Shown here: piece by piece, positions 1-8,423 of the stretch
Position numbering within the stretch: the first letter of the stretch is position 1
Layout of the letters: each line of letters starts with the position of its first letter
NCBI RefSeq assembly: GCF_040196175.1
Contig: NZ_JBEFNF010000007.1
Span: 124,001 to 188,000, forward strand
Length of the DNA: 64,000 nucleotides
Direction of reading: 5' to 3'
Source of the DNA: Halospina sp040196175
GTDB lineage: Bacteria; Pseudomonadota; Gammaproteobacteria; Pseudomonadales; Oleiphilaceae
Made by a program: the position numbers and the translations under genes
The notes under the pieces: model-generated
The model's input: the letters and a program-made list of their open reading frames with translations, nothing else
Databases searched by the model: none
What the model was told of the DNA's origin: nothing

Positions 1-957
1 GTTTGCGCACTCTACCGCTTTGTGCGCCTCGACGATTACGAACAGCTGCGCGAGCCACTGCGCCAGTTTCTGCTGGACCACGGCATCCGCGGCACCCTGC
101 TTCTGGCCCGCGAGGGCATTAATGGCACCGTGGCCGGCTCCCGTGAGGCCATTGCCGCACTCAAGGCGCGCCTCGCTGAGGACCCGCGTTTCGACGGAAT
201 TGACTATAAGGATTCCGAAACGGACATCCAGCCATTCAACCGCACCAAGGTGAAGCTCAAGCGCGAGATCGTCACCATGGGCGTTGAGGAGATCGACCCG
301 AAGCAGTCCGCCGGCACCTATGTAAAGCCTCATGAATGGAACGAGCTGCTAAAGGACCCGGAAGTGACCGTGATCGACACCCGTAACGAGTACGAGGTGG
401 AAGTGGGCTCTTTCGAAAACGCCATCAACCCCGGCACTGATGCCTTCCGCGAGTTCCCGGAATACGCGGCCAAGCATCTGGACCCACAGAAACACCGCAA
501 GGTGGCCATGTTCTGTACCGGCGGCATCCGTTGCGAAAAGTCCACGGCCTATCTCAGGGAACAGGGCTTTGAGGAGGTCTATCACCTGGAAGGCGGCATA
601 CTGCGTTATTTCGAGGAGATGCCGGAGGAGCAGTCGCTGTGGAATGGCGAGTGCTTCGTGTTCGACGAGCGCGTGGCAGTGAACCAGAACCTGGAGCGCG
701 GTCAGTACGACCAGTGCCACGCCTGCCGTCGACCGATCACGGAAGCGGACAAGCAGTCGCCCCAATACCAGAAAGGCATCAGCTGCCCCAGATGCTATGA
801 GTCACTCACTGAAGAGCAGATGGCACGCTTCGCCGAACGGGAGCGCCAGATCCGTCTGGCACAGCAACGTGGCGAGGCGCATGTGGGCGCGGAAGCCTCC
901 GACGTGATCGAGCAGCGCCGCCGGGCCAAAAAGGCTCAGGACGAGTCCGCTAGCTGA
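1..957 (+). CDS. trhO: tRNA uridine(34) hydroxylase TrhO, 5' end cut by window edge
   Basis: Rhodanese-domain protein of the TrhO (YceA/UPF0176) family, which makes 5-hydroxyuridine at position 34 of tRNAs. The frame is open to base 1 (V-C-A-L-Y-R-F-V before the first GTG at 22), and that stretch matches the usual start of the family, so GTG 22 is not the true start and only a few N-terminal residues are missing. An N-terminal acylphosphatase-like region is followed by a rhodanese domain with the active loop CTGGIRCEKS, whose first Cys is the family's catalytic residue. A C-terminal cysteine cluster (CHACRRP, CPRCYE) is typical. The tail is rich in Arg/Lys/Glu. It converges on and overlaps the aminotransferase gene by 8 bases. 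Identification is firm; the start lies outside the window. Confidence 0.95.
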   Translation, partial: VCALYRFVRLDDYEQLREPLRQFLLDHGIRGTLLLAREGINGTVAGSREAIAALKARLAEDPRFDGIDYKDSETDIQPFNRTKVKLKREIVTMGVEEIDPKQSAGTYVKPHEWNELLKDPEVTVIDTRNEYEVEVGSFENAINPGTDAFREFPEYAAKHLDPQKHRKVAMFCTGGIRCEKSTAYLREQGFEEVYHLEGGILRYFEEMPEEQSLWNGECFVFDERVAVNQNLERGQYDQCHACRRPITEADKQSPQYQKGISCPRCYESLTEEQMARFAERERQIRLAQQRGEAHVGAEASDVIEQRRRAKKAQDESAS

Positions 958-2158
958 GCGCCTTCCACGCCGTTTCGAGGCGACCCAGTGCCTCATTCAG
1001 ATCCGCCATGGGGATGTTGAGCGGCGGCGCGAATCGCAGCACCGTGCCGCCCGCCACCAGCACCAGAACGCCCGTCTCCAGCGCGGCCGACACGAAGGTT
1101 TTGATGTTGTCGCTGTGGGGCTCGGCCAGTTCCGCTCCCATCAACAGGCCACGGCCACGCACATCGCGGAACAATCCTGTTTCCTCGGCCATGGCCTCCA
1201 GCCACTCAGTTAACCGCTGCTGGCGCTTCACTACACCACCCAGTATCTCATCCGTGTTGACCAGCTCCAGAACCCGACGCGCCACGGCGCAGGCCAAAGG
1301 GTTACCGCCATAGGTGGTTCCATGAGTACCGACCGTGAAACTCGCCGCGATGTCCGCCCGCGTGAGCATGGCCGAGATCGGAAACCCGTTACCCAGCGCC
1401 TTGGCGGTGGTCAGGATGTCCGGCTCCACGTGATAATCCTGATAGGCATAGAGCCGCCCAGTACGGCCCACGCCACACTGAACCTCATCAAAGATCAGCA
1501 GCAGCCCGTTGTCATCACAGATCCGGCGTAGTTCGCGCAGGAACCCGTAATCCGCCGGGCGCACACCACCCTCACCCTGCACCGGTTCCACCACAATGGC
1601 GCAGGTCTTATCCGAGATCTGCTCTTTTACCGAATCCGCATCATTGAAGCGCGCGTGCCGGATACCCTCCGGCCCTGGCCGAAAGCCATCCAGATACTTT
1701 GGCTGACCGCCGACGGCCACGGTGAACAGCGTCCGCCCATGAAAGCTGCCATCAAAGGCAATGATCTCGTGCCTGCCATCACCGTGATGATCCCAGCTGT
1801 AGCGCCGCGCCAGCTTGAACGCCGCCTCGTTGGCCTCCGCTCCGGAATTCGCAAAGAACGCCCGCTCCGCGAAGGTGTGCTCACACAGATACTGCCCCAG
1901 TTTCAGCGCCGGCTCGTTGGTCATGACATTGCTCACATGCCAGATCTTCGCCGCCTGCTCCTGCAGCGCCGCCATCACCCCGGGGTGCGAATGCCCCAGC
2001 GCCGTCACCGCAATCCCTCCGGCCAGATCAATGTACTCATGCCCCTCCTGATCCCAGACACGGGCGCCCTCGCCGTTCACCGGGATCACATCACCGGGCG
2101 CGTAGGTCGGAACCATGACTTCGTCAAAGGTGGCTCGGTTTACGGAGGAATCACTCAT
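950..2158 (-). CDS. argD: Acetylornithine / succinylornithine aminotransferase (class III, PLP)
   Basis: 402-residue class-III PLP aminotransferase acting on N-acetylornithine or N2-succinylornithine with 2-oxoglutarate (arginine synthesis or AST catabolism). The N-terminal half carries GEGARVWDQEGHEYIDLAGG and FFANSGAEANEAA. The cofactor aspartate is in LIFDEVQCGVGRTG (221-234), the Schiff-base lysine is K253 in TTAKALGNGFP, and the substrate-side loop is GTHGTTYGGNPLA. The whole protein resembles the E. coli ArgD/AstC pair, and no arg or ast genes flank it, so which of the two roles it has cannot be told; the symbol is a best guess. Its stop overlaps the trhO stop region on the other strand. 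A large palindromic repeat lies just upstream of its start. Confidence 0.88.
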   Translation of the reverse strand: MSDSSVNRATFDEVMVPTYAPGDVIPVNGEGARVWDQEGHEYIDLAGGIAVTALGHSHPGVMAALQEQAAKIWHVSNVMTNEPALKLGQYLCEHTFAERAFFANSGAEANEAAFKLARRYSWDHHGDGRHEIIAFDGSFHGRTLFTVAVGGQPKYLDGFRPGPEGIRHARFNDADSVKEQISDKTCAIVVEPVQGEGGVRPADYGFLRELRRICDDNGLLLIFDEVQCGVGRTGRLYAYQDYHVEPDILTTAKALGNGFPISAMLTRADIAASFTVGTHGTTYGGNPLACAVARRVLELVNTDEILGGVVKRQQRLTEWLEAMAEETGLFRDVRGRGLLMGAELAEPHSDNIKTFVSAALETGVLVLVAGGTVLRFAPPLNIPMADLNEALGRLETAWKALS

Positions 2159-2213
2159 TCAATCGCTCTCTTTCGGAAAATTTCCATTCACAGCGCATGG
2201 CGGCACGCTCAAA

Positions 2214-2327
2214 GGGAGTGGTGTTGGTACTGCTTACCGGGAACCTCTGGAGCCATCGATGGCGGAAGAGGAGCGTACAGGGACGTATTTACAGCGTTTC
2301 CCGGGAAGCAGTACCAGCACCACTCCC
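2214..2327. repeat. Large palindromic intergenic element with a nested hairpin
   Basis: Two 30-base arms (2214-2243 and 2298-2327) are inverted copies with 28 of 30 positions matching. Inside, CCTCT (2244-2248) pairs with AGAGG (2267-2271) around the perfect palindrome GCCATCGATGGC (2252-2263). An unpaired stretch (2272-2297) containing GTACAGGGACG follows. The element fills the gap between two minus-strand genes and has no T-run, so it is not a simple terminator. Its build resembles repeated palindromic elements I recall from marine gammaproteobacteria; that link is from memory. No second copy was seen in this window. Confidence 0.8.
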
Positions 2328-2340
2328 CAGCAACTGACCC

Positions 2341-3771
2341 TCAGTCTTCCGCAACAGAAGGCCACACAACCTCCGGCCGCGGCACCCAAGGACACTCAAT
2401 AACCCGCAACCGATGCGAAGGCGCCATCACATACTTTACCAGCAGCTTGTAAGAATCCAGATCAAACGCCAGCGCCTCGCGCCCCAGCTCCAGATCCCGC
2501 AACTCCGCCTCACTTTGAACCGTCGCAAGATGCGCCCAATTATAAAGCACATGGACATCCGTTCTACCCGTGGCCTCATTCTCTTCTACTACCCCGATCG
2601 CCCCGTCCCAGGGCCAGGTCGTCAGCTGCAGACTGTGGAAGGCAATCTTCGTGCGCAGATTGTAACGGGTGACATCCTCCACCTCCTCACAGGCACCCCG
2701 ACACCGCCCCAGCCGCCGCTGAAAACAGGGCCCTGGTCCGCTTTCAAGCCCCAGCATCCGGTTGCACAGCTCATTCTTCTGGGCGATCCCCTGAAGCGCT
2801 TTCTGCGCATCCTTCTTAGACCGGAAAAGTCCGTGATACTGATCCAGACTTGAAGGATCAATCCGCCAGCTCATCTCAGCGCCAAGATACCCGGCCTCCG
2901 TCTCCGCCAGCGCGATACTGACCAGCCGTTTCGCCGCCCGTGAGCGCCGATTGTACAGCGGCTTGAGCGTCTTGATCTGGTGCAGCTCCAGCAGCAACGC
3001 CCCCAGCTCACCGGCTGTCTCGGTCCAGTCCACCCGCCGCATGCTCTGGGACAGCTGAACACCGCGGCTGCTGTTGTGATCCCCGGAGAAATGCGACGCC
3101 ACCCGCTGGCGGATGTTGGTGCTCTTGCCCACGTAGAGCAGCACGTCATTCTCACCGTAGAAACGGTAGACCCCAGGCGTGTCCGGCAGCTCATCCAGAA
3201 TATCCGGCGAAATATGGGAAGGAATGCTGGGGCGTTTCAGCAACGCCTGGATGGCCTGCTCAACCGAATCAACGCCCTGCTCGGACCGGGTACGCTCAAA
3301 GAACTGGACCATGGACACCACATCGCCCATGGCCCGGTGCCGCGGCCCTGGATTCAGCCCGTGGCGTTCGATCAGTGCATCCATATTGTGGCGCCGGTAT
3401 TCCGGATAAAGCCGGCGGGATAGCTTCACCGTGCACAGCACCGGCGCCGCAAACGCCTTCCCCAGCCGCCGGAACTCCGCCTTGATGAAGCCGTAATCAA
3501 AGCGCGCGTTATGCGCCACGAAGACCGCATTACCCACCTTTTCACGGAAGGTCTCCGCCACCTCCTCAAAACGCGGTGCATCCGCCACCATGGCATTGGT
3601 GATGCCGGTCAGGGACTCGATGTAGTGCGGGATGGTCTGCTCCGGATTCACCAGCGTTTGCCAGTCCCCAACCACCTCGCCGTCTTCCCACAGGCGCAGA
3701 CCAATCTCGGTGACGCGGTCGCGCGAGGCACTTCCGCCCGTGGTTTCAAGATCGATGAAGGCGAGTTTCAT
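2341..3771 (-). CDS. DEDDh 3'-5' exonuclease fused to a UvrC-like GIY-YIG nuclease
   Basis: 476-residue two-nuclease fusion. Residues 1-165 form a DnaQ-type exonuclease: FIDLETTG (5-12) gives the Asp/Glu pair, HNARFD (87-92) motif II, and RHRAMGD (144-150) the motif III His/Asp. Residues 195-280 form a GIY-YIG domain (GVYRFY at 200-205, LLYVGKS at 211-217, then R and the Glu of LLLELHQIKTLKPLYNRR). The C-terminal half, with a cysteine group (CFQRRLGRCRGAC), resembles the domain after GIY-YIG in this fusion family. A role in DNA repair, as a Cho-like incision enzyme with an exonuclease, is inferred. It is a single gene between a palindromic repeat and the peroxiredoxin. A likely ribosome site AAGGA lies 9 bases before the ATG. 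Confidence 0.82.
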   Translation of the reverse strand: MKLAFIDLETTGGSASRDRVTEIGLRLWEDGEVVGDWQTLVNPEQTIPHYIESLTGITNAMVADAPRFEEVAETFREKVGNAVFVAHNARFDYGFIKAEFRRLGKAFAAPVLCTVKLSRRLYPEYRRHNMDALIERHGLNPGPRHRAMGDVVSMVQFFERTRSEQGVDSVEQAIQALLKRPSIPSHISPDILDELPDTPGVYRFYGENDVLLYVGKSTNIRQRVASHFSGDHNSSRGVQLSQSMRRVDWTETAGELGALLLELHQIKTLKPLYNRRSRAAKRLVSIALAETEAGYLGAEMSWRIDPSSLDQYHGLFRSKKDAQKALQGIAQKNELCNRMLGLESGPGPCFQRRLGRCRGACEEVEDVTRYNLRTKIAFHSLQLTTWPWDGAIGVVEENEATGRTDVHVLYNWAHLATVQSEAELRDLELGREALAFDLDSYKLLVKYVMAPSHRLRVIECPWVPRPEVVWPSVAED

Positions 3772-3914
3772 AAAGCAATATCCTTACAGACCTGTAACGG
3801 GTCTACGCGCCGCAGTGCTCCGGGGATTGCCCATTTCAGGCACATACGAGATGCTACGGAGCGTTGAATGGATGGCACCAAAGGAACCGCATAACCTTAT
3901 CTATAAAACCCATT

Positions 3915-3942
3915 TTGATAAGAACAGCTGCTTATATATCCT
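3915..3942 (+). promoter_or_regulatory. Putative sigma70 promoter of the peroxiredoxin gene
   Basis: TTGATA (3915-3920), a 16-base spacer and TATCCT (3937-3942), in an AT-rich stretch ending 36 bases before the ATG at 3979. An OxyR site would be expected by analogy, but I could not fit one with confidence. Confidence 0.45.
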
Positions 3943-3978
3943 AGACATAGATGACCACAACCCTCAGGAGAATGCCCA

Positions 3979-4638
3979 ATGACTCTCAGAATCGGACAGA
4001 CAGCACCGGATTTCACGGCCCAGACCACCGAAGGCAAGATCAACTTTCACGAATGGATCGGCGACAGCTGGGCCATCATCTTCTCGCACCCGAAGGACTT
4101 CACACCGGTGTGCACCACCGAGCTGGGTTACATGGCCAAGCTGAAGCCGGAGTTCGATAAGCGCAACACCAGAATCATCGGCCTCTCCGTCGACCCGGTG
4201 GACAACCACGCGGGCTGGGCCAGAGACATTGAGGAAACTCAGGGCACCGCGCCAAACTACCCTATGATTGGCGACACCGACCTGAACGTTGCGCAGAAGT
4301 ACGACATGCTGCCCGTTGATGAAGAAGCGGAAGCCGAAGGCCGCACACCGGCCGACAACGCCACCGTACGCTCGGTGTTCATCATCGGGCCGGACAAGAA
4401 GATCAAGGCCATGCTCACCTACCCCATGACCTCTGGCCGTAACTTCGACGAAGTGCTGCGCTTGCTGGACTCCTGCCAGCTGACCGCCAAAGAAACCGTA
4501 GCCACACCCGTGAACTGGCAAAGCGGTGACGATGTCATCATCCCGCCGAGCGTGAGCGACGAAGACGCGCATAAAAAGTACCCGGAAGGCTTCACCACGC
4601 ACAAGCCTTACCTGCGTACGGTCAAGCAGCCGAAGTAA
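3979..4638 (+). CDS. 1-Cys (Prx6-type) peroxiredoxin
   Basis: 219-residue thiol peroxidase of the AhpC/TSA superfamily, Prx6 subfamily, reducing H2O2 and organic peroxides in the cytoplasm. The peroxidatic cysteine is C45 in HPKDFTPVCTTE (37-48). The conserved arginine is in NATVRSVFIIGP, and the long C-terminal arm (WQSGDDVIIPPSVSDEDA) is the dimer arm typical of Prx6-type enzymes. No resolving cysteine sits in the usual 2-Cys position. A ribosome site AGGAGA stands before the ATG, and an AT-rich promoter region precedes it. The gene stands alone and ends at a strong bidirectional terminator shared with cysI. Confidence 0.93.
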   Translation: MTLRIGQTAPDFTAQTTEGKINFHEWIGDSWAIIFSHPKDFTPVCTTELGYMAKLKPEFDKRNTRIIGLSVDPVDNHAGWARDIEETQGTAPNYPMIGDTDLNVAQKYDMLPVDEEAEAEGRTPADNATVRSVFIIGPDKKIKAMLTYPMTSGRNFDEVLRLLDSCQLTAKETVATPVNWQSGDDVIIPPSVSDEDAHKKYPEGFTTHKPYLRTVKQPK

Positions 4639-4659
4639 CCACTCCGACGGCACGACACA

Positions 4660-4689
4660 AAAAACCCGGCTTCCGAGCCGGGTTTTTTA
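4660..4689. terminator. Bidirectional intrinsic terminator between peroxiredoxin and cysI
   Basis: Stem ACCCGGCT/AGCCGGGT with a TCCG loop (4664-4683), an A-run on the left and a T-run on the right, so it can stop transcription from both converging genes. Confidence 0.9.
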
Positions 4690-4739
4690 TTTCTGGAAGC
4701 TCAACAGTCTGGAGAGGAGAGTGCGGCAGGGCCTAAAGC

Positions 4740-6443
4740 TTACTCCGCCGACAATGCCTCATGGAACATCGCCGGCGTGCGCTCCGCCTCGACGATTCCA
4801 GCACGCACCAGGAAATCCCCGAAGTACTCACCAGACTCCCGCTCAGCCGCATATCGCGCCAGCATCGGATCCAGAATCCCGAGGATGGTTTCCTCGTCAA
4901 TATTCTCGCGGTACAGCCGATTCATCCGCTCACCACGGTGATCCGCGCCCAGATACAGGTTGTACTTACCCAACGCCTTGCCAGTCAGGCCAATCTCCCC
5001 CAGATAGGGCCGCGCACAACCATTAGGGCAGCCCGTCACACGCACATTGAGAGCCTGCTCCGAAAGCCCATGCTTCGCCATCAGCGCATCCAGCTTCCCA
5101 ACCAGCTCCGGCAGATACCGCTCTGACTCTGCCATGGCAAGAGCACAGGTCGGAAAGGCCACGCAGGACATGGCGTTACGCGCCAGCGGCGTGCTCTTGG
5201 TTCCATCACGCAGCCCATACTGGTCCACCAATGCCTGGATGCTGCTCTTCTGTTCCGGCGTTACGTTGGCAATGACCAGATTCTGATTACAGGTAACCCG
5301 GAATTCGCCCGTGTGCACCCTGGCAATCTCCCGAAGGCCCGTGCGCAACGGGTAACCGTCCCAGTTCGCGATCCGGCCACTGTCGATGTGCACCGTCAGA
5401 TGGCTGTTGCCGTTTTCGCCTTCAACCCAGCCAAAACGGTCACCGTTATGTTCGAACTCATAGGGCCGCGCCTCCTCCATCGGTTGACCGTGGTACTCGG
5501 CGAATTTCTCGCGCAACCAATCCAGGCCATAGTCATCCATGGTGTACTTAAAGCGTGCATGGGACCGGTTGGTGCGGCAGCCATGATCCCGCTGGATTGC
5601 AGTGATGGCTTCACAAGCATCTGCGGCCTGATCCGCCGGTACGAAGCCGGCCACCTCCCCCAGGCGTGGATAGGTTTCAGGCTCACCATAGGTGGTCCCC
5701 ATGCCACCACCGACGGCGATATTGAAGCCGCGCAGCTCACCGCCCTCAACAATGGCGATCAGACCGATGTCGTTGGCGAACACATCCGCATCGTTCTCAG
5801 GCGGCACCGCAAGCGCAATCTTGAACTTACGCGGCAGATAGTAGTAACTATAAAAATCCTCTTCCTCTTCACCCACACGGTGCACGCATTCCTCACCAAG
5901 CCAGATCTCGGCATAGGCACTGGAGCGCCACATCAGGCGCTCGCTGATCTCAGCGGACAAGCGGTGAATTTCGGCATGCAGCTGCGACTCGTGGGGATTC
6001 ACGTTTGAGACCACGTTTCGGTTCACATCCCCGCAGGCGCCCTTGGAGTCAATGCCCAGGTCATTCACCCGCTGCATGAGCGTTCGCATCTTGTTCTTGA
6101 AAACGCCGTGAAACTGAAACGTCTGGCGTGTAGTCAGCCGCAGTGTGTGGTTGGCGCACTCATCGGCCACCTCGTCCAGCCCCAGCCACTGTGTGGGCGT
6201 CAGCACACCACCTGGCAGGCGCAGACGTACCATGTGCATGTACAGCGGCTCCAGCTTCTGTTTGCGGCGCTCGTCGCGCACGTCGCGGTCGTCCTGCTGG
6301 TAGCTGCCGTGGAACTTGGTCAGCTTGGTGTCCGCCTCCGCGATGGCACCCGTGGCCTCATCCGCCAGGCTTTCCTCAATGGTGCCCCGCAGGTAGTGAC
6401 TCTCGCGTTTGATGATCTCGGCTTCTGGCAGTTTATCGGCCAT
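4740..6443 (-). CDS. cysI: Sulfite reductase (NADPH) hemoprotein beta-subunit
   Basis: 567-residue siroheme/[4Fe-4S] subunit that reduces sulfite to sulfide with six electrons from CysJ. The cluster and siroheme ligands are visible as two Cys pairs: SCVAFPTC, and GCPNGC at about 471-476, followed by ARPYLGEIGL. The ferredoxin-like repeats (RLTTRQTFQFHG, GEFRVTCNQNLVI) are in place. Length is close to E. coli CysI (570). Its ATG overlaps the cysJ stop by one base (TGATG), so the two are translationally coupled, as expected for an operon. It ends before the terminator at 4660-4689. Confidence 0.97.
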   Translation of the reverse strand: MADKLPEAEIIKRESHYLRGTIEESLADEATGAIAEADTKLTKFHGSYQQDDRDVRDERRKQKLEPLYMHMVRLRLPGGVLTPTQWLGLDEVADECANHTLRLTTRQTFQFHGVFKNKMRTLMQRVNDLGIDSKGACGDVNRNVVSNVNPHESQLHAEIHRLSAEISERLMWRSSAYAEIWLGEECVHRVGEEEEDFYSYYYLPRKFKIALAVPPENDADVFANDIGLIAIVEGGELRGFNIAVGGGMGTTYGEPETYPRLGEVAGFVPADQAADACEAITAIQRDHGCRTNRSHARFKYTMDDYGLDWLREKFAEYHGQPMEEARPYEFEHNGDRFGWVEGENGNSHLTVHIDSGRIANWDGYPLRTGLREIARVHTGEFRVTCNQNLVIANVTPEQKSSIQALVDQYGLRDGTKSTPLARNAMSCVAFPTCALAMAESERYLPELVGKLDALMAKHGLSEQALNVRVTGCPNGCARPYLGEIGLTGKALGKYNLYLGADHRGERMNRLYRENIDEETILGILDPMLARYAAERESGEYFGDFLVRAGIVEAERTPAMFHEALSAE

Positions 6444-8239
6444 CAGTACACATCCCGTTGGTAACGTTTCTCGCGGGCAAGATCCCGCAGGTATTCGGTG
6501 GCCTCATCACGGCTCTTGTTGCCCTCGTGGGCAATCATGTCGATCAGGGCCTCGTTCACATCCGGCGCCATGGCGTCGGCATCCCCGCACACATAGATAT
6601 AGGCACCGTCCTGGAGCCAGCTCCAGAGCTCAGTGGCGTAGTCCCGAATCCGGTCCTGCACATAGACCTTTTCCGCCTGATCGCGGGAGAAGGCGACGGT
6701 AATGTGCTCCAGCATCCCCTGCCGGCGCCACGCCAGCCATTCACTCTGGTAGAGGAAGTCCGCGCGGAATTGCTGCTCTCCAAAGAACAGCCAGTTACGG
6801 CCATTCGCGCCGCGTTCTTCCCGTTCCTGCAGGAAAGCCCGGAAGGGAGCCACGCCAGTCCCCGGCCCAACCATAATAATGGGCGCGTCATCATCGTCCG
6901 GCAACTTAAAGTTCTTGTTGGGGTCGATGTAGACGGGCACACTCGCGTCGTCTTCCAGCCGGTCCGCCAACCAGGTGGAAGCCACTCCTTCACGCTCCCG
7001 ATTGTGCGATTCGTACCGTACGGCGGCCACAGTTATGTGAACTTCGTCCTCGACTGCCGCCTGGCTGGACGCAATGGAATAGAGCCGTGGTGGCAGCTTG
7101 CGCAGCATGCCAGTGAGGGTATCCGCGCCCAGCCCCTCCACAGGCCATGCCTCGGCCAGATCCAGAAGATCGCGGCCGCGCATCCACTCGTTCAAGGCCG
7201 ATTGATCCTCAAGCAGTTTCTGCAGCTGAGCATCACCACTGTAGCCCGCCCATTGCTCCATCAAGGGCTTGGTCAGCACCGTGATCTCACGGTAGTGCTG
7301 GAGCGCCTGCGCCAGGGTTGTCTGGGTTTCCCCCAGCGAAACCGTTTCATCCGCACTCAGCCCCAGCTTTTCGATGATTGCCGCCACCAGCCTGGGCGTA
7401 TTCTGCGGATAGATACCAACCGCATCGCCCGGCCGATAACTCAGCCCTGAATCCTCCAGTGAGAGCTCAATATGACGGGTTTCCTTGTTGGAACCACGGC
7501 CGTTGAGCACGATGTTCTCAAGCACCGGAGCCGGGAATGGATGCTTACGGTCGTACTGGGACTTACCCGGCGCGGATCCTGTGGCCTGGCTGCCAGCCGC
7601 CGACACTGCCGCCCCGGCCCTGGCTTCGATCGCGTCCAGCATCGCACTGACCCAGGCCTCTGCCGGATCGTCGTAATCCACATCGCAGTCAACCCGCTCC
7701 ACCAGCTGGGTGGCCCCCAGTTCGGCAAACCGGGCGTCGAAATCTTTCCCCGTCTGGCAGAAATGCTCGTAGCTGGTGTCTCCGAGTGCCAGAACGCCGT
7801 AATGGACGCCCTTCAGCCCAGGTGCCTTGCGGCTGTGCATGAACTCGTGAAAGTCCAACGCGCCGTCCGGCGGATCACCTTCGCCATGGGTGGATGCCAG
7901 CACCGCCACGTGACTCTCGCTCTTGAGCTGGCGTGGTTTGTAATCCGCCATATCCACGACCGTGGCATTGATGCCCCGGGCACTGGCCTGTTCCCCGAGC
8001 ATTTCGGCCACACCCTCGGCATTACCGGTCTGGGAGCCGTAAAGAACGGTCAGCGAAGGGGTCTCCGCACTGGCCGCTGCAGCACCGCCGGCGGAGGGCT
8101 GGCCGGTCTGGGCAGCACGCCAGCCGGCCAGATACCCGGAAAGCCAATCAACCTGGTGGCTTTCAAGGGCACCGAGCACGTCGTTGAGCTGGCGAGCCTG
8201 CTCGTCAGTCAGGGGTGAGTTGTTCGATGATAGCGTCAT
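6443..8239 (-). CDS. cysJ: Sulfite reductase (NADPH) flavoprotein alpha-subunit
   Basis: Diflavin reductase passing electrons from NADPH through FAD and FMN to CysI. From the N-terminus: a short helical leader (LSGYLAGWRAA), a flavodoxin FMN domain (VLYGSQTGNAEG, STHGEGDPPDG, LALGDTSYEHFCQ), a low-complexity linker, the FAD domain (RLYSIASS, GVASTWLADR) and the NADPH domain (GPGTGVAPFRAFLQER, LFFGEQ), with the conserved tail RYQRDVY. I place the start at the ATG at 8239 (MTLSSNN), giving 598 residues; a GTG 30 bases upstream adds ten residues not seen in relatives. It is the first gene of cysJI and has a 17-base palindrome upstream. Confidence 0.96.
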   Translation of the reverse strand: MTLSSNNSPLTDEQARQLNDVLGALESHQVDWLSGYLAGWRAAQTGQPSAGGAAAASAETPSLTVLYGSQTGNAEGVAEMLGEQASARGINATVVDMADYKPRQLKSESHVAVLASTHGEGDPPDGALDFHEFMHSRKAPGLKGVHYGVLALGDTSYEHFCQTGKDFDARFAELGATQLVERVDCDVDYDDPAEAWVSAMLDAIEARAGAAVSAAGSQATGSAPGKSQYDRKHPFPAPVLENIVLNGRGSNKETRHIELSLEDSGLSYRPGDAVGIYPQNTPRLVAAIIEKLGLSADETVSLGETQTTLAQALQHYREITVLTKPLMEQWAGYSGDAQLQKLLEDQSALNEWMRGRDLLDLAEAWPVEGLGADTLTGMLRKLPPRLYSIASSQAAVEDEVHITVAAVRYESHNREREGVASTWLADRLEDDASVPVYIDPNKNFKLPDDDDAPIIMVGPGTGVAPFRAFLQEREERGANGRNWLFFGEQQFRADFLYQSEWLAWRRQGMLEHITVAFSRDQAEKVYVQDRIRDYATELWSWLQDGAYIYVCGDADAMAPDVNEALIDMIAHEGNKSRDEATEYLRDLAREKRYQRDVY

Positions 8240-8287
8240 CAGGAATAAGCACCTGTTATCCAATAGCACGATGACCTAAAGGGTAAC

Positions 8288-8304
8288 AGCGATAAGTTAT
8301 CGCT
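8288..8304. promoter_or_regulatory. 17-bp palindrome upstream of cysJI, candidate operator
   Basis: AGCGATAAGTTATCGCT is a perfect inverted repeat around its centre base, about 50 bases before the cysJ start. The position suits a regulator of sulfur assimilation such as CysB, but the identity of the protein is a guess. Confidence 0.4.
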
Positions 8305-8370
8305 TTAACCCATCCATGAATGTTTTTTTATGGGTTTTACCGATAATTAATAATGGCTTACCGGATGAAC

Positions 8371-8397
8371 ACAAAAAACCCCGGCTGAAGCCGGGGT
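8371..8397 (-). terminator. Intrinsic terminator of aceEF
   Basis: Read on the minus strand: stem CCCCGGCT/AGCCGGGG followed by TTTTTTG, 27 bases past the aceF stop. Confidence 0.9.
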
Positions 8398-8423
8398 CAG
8401 ATGAATGCCCAACAACCGGGGAG

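Noticed and set aside
3850..3915. OxyR site before the peroxiredoxin
   Set aside because: Some ATAG/CTAT-like tetramers occur but not with the spacing of an OxyR site.
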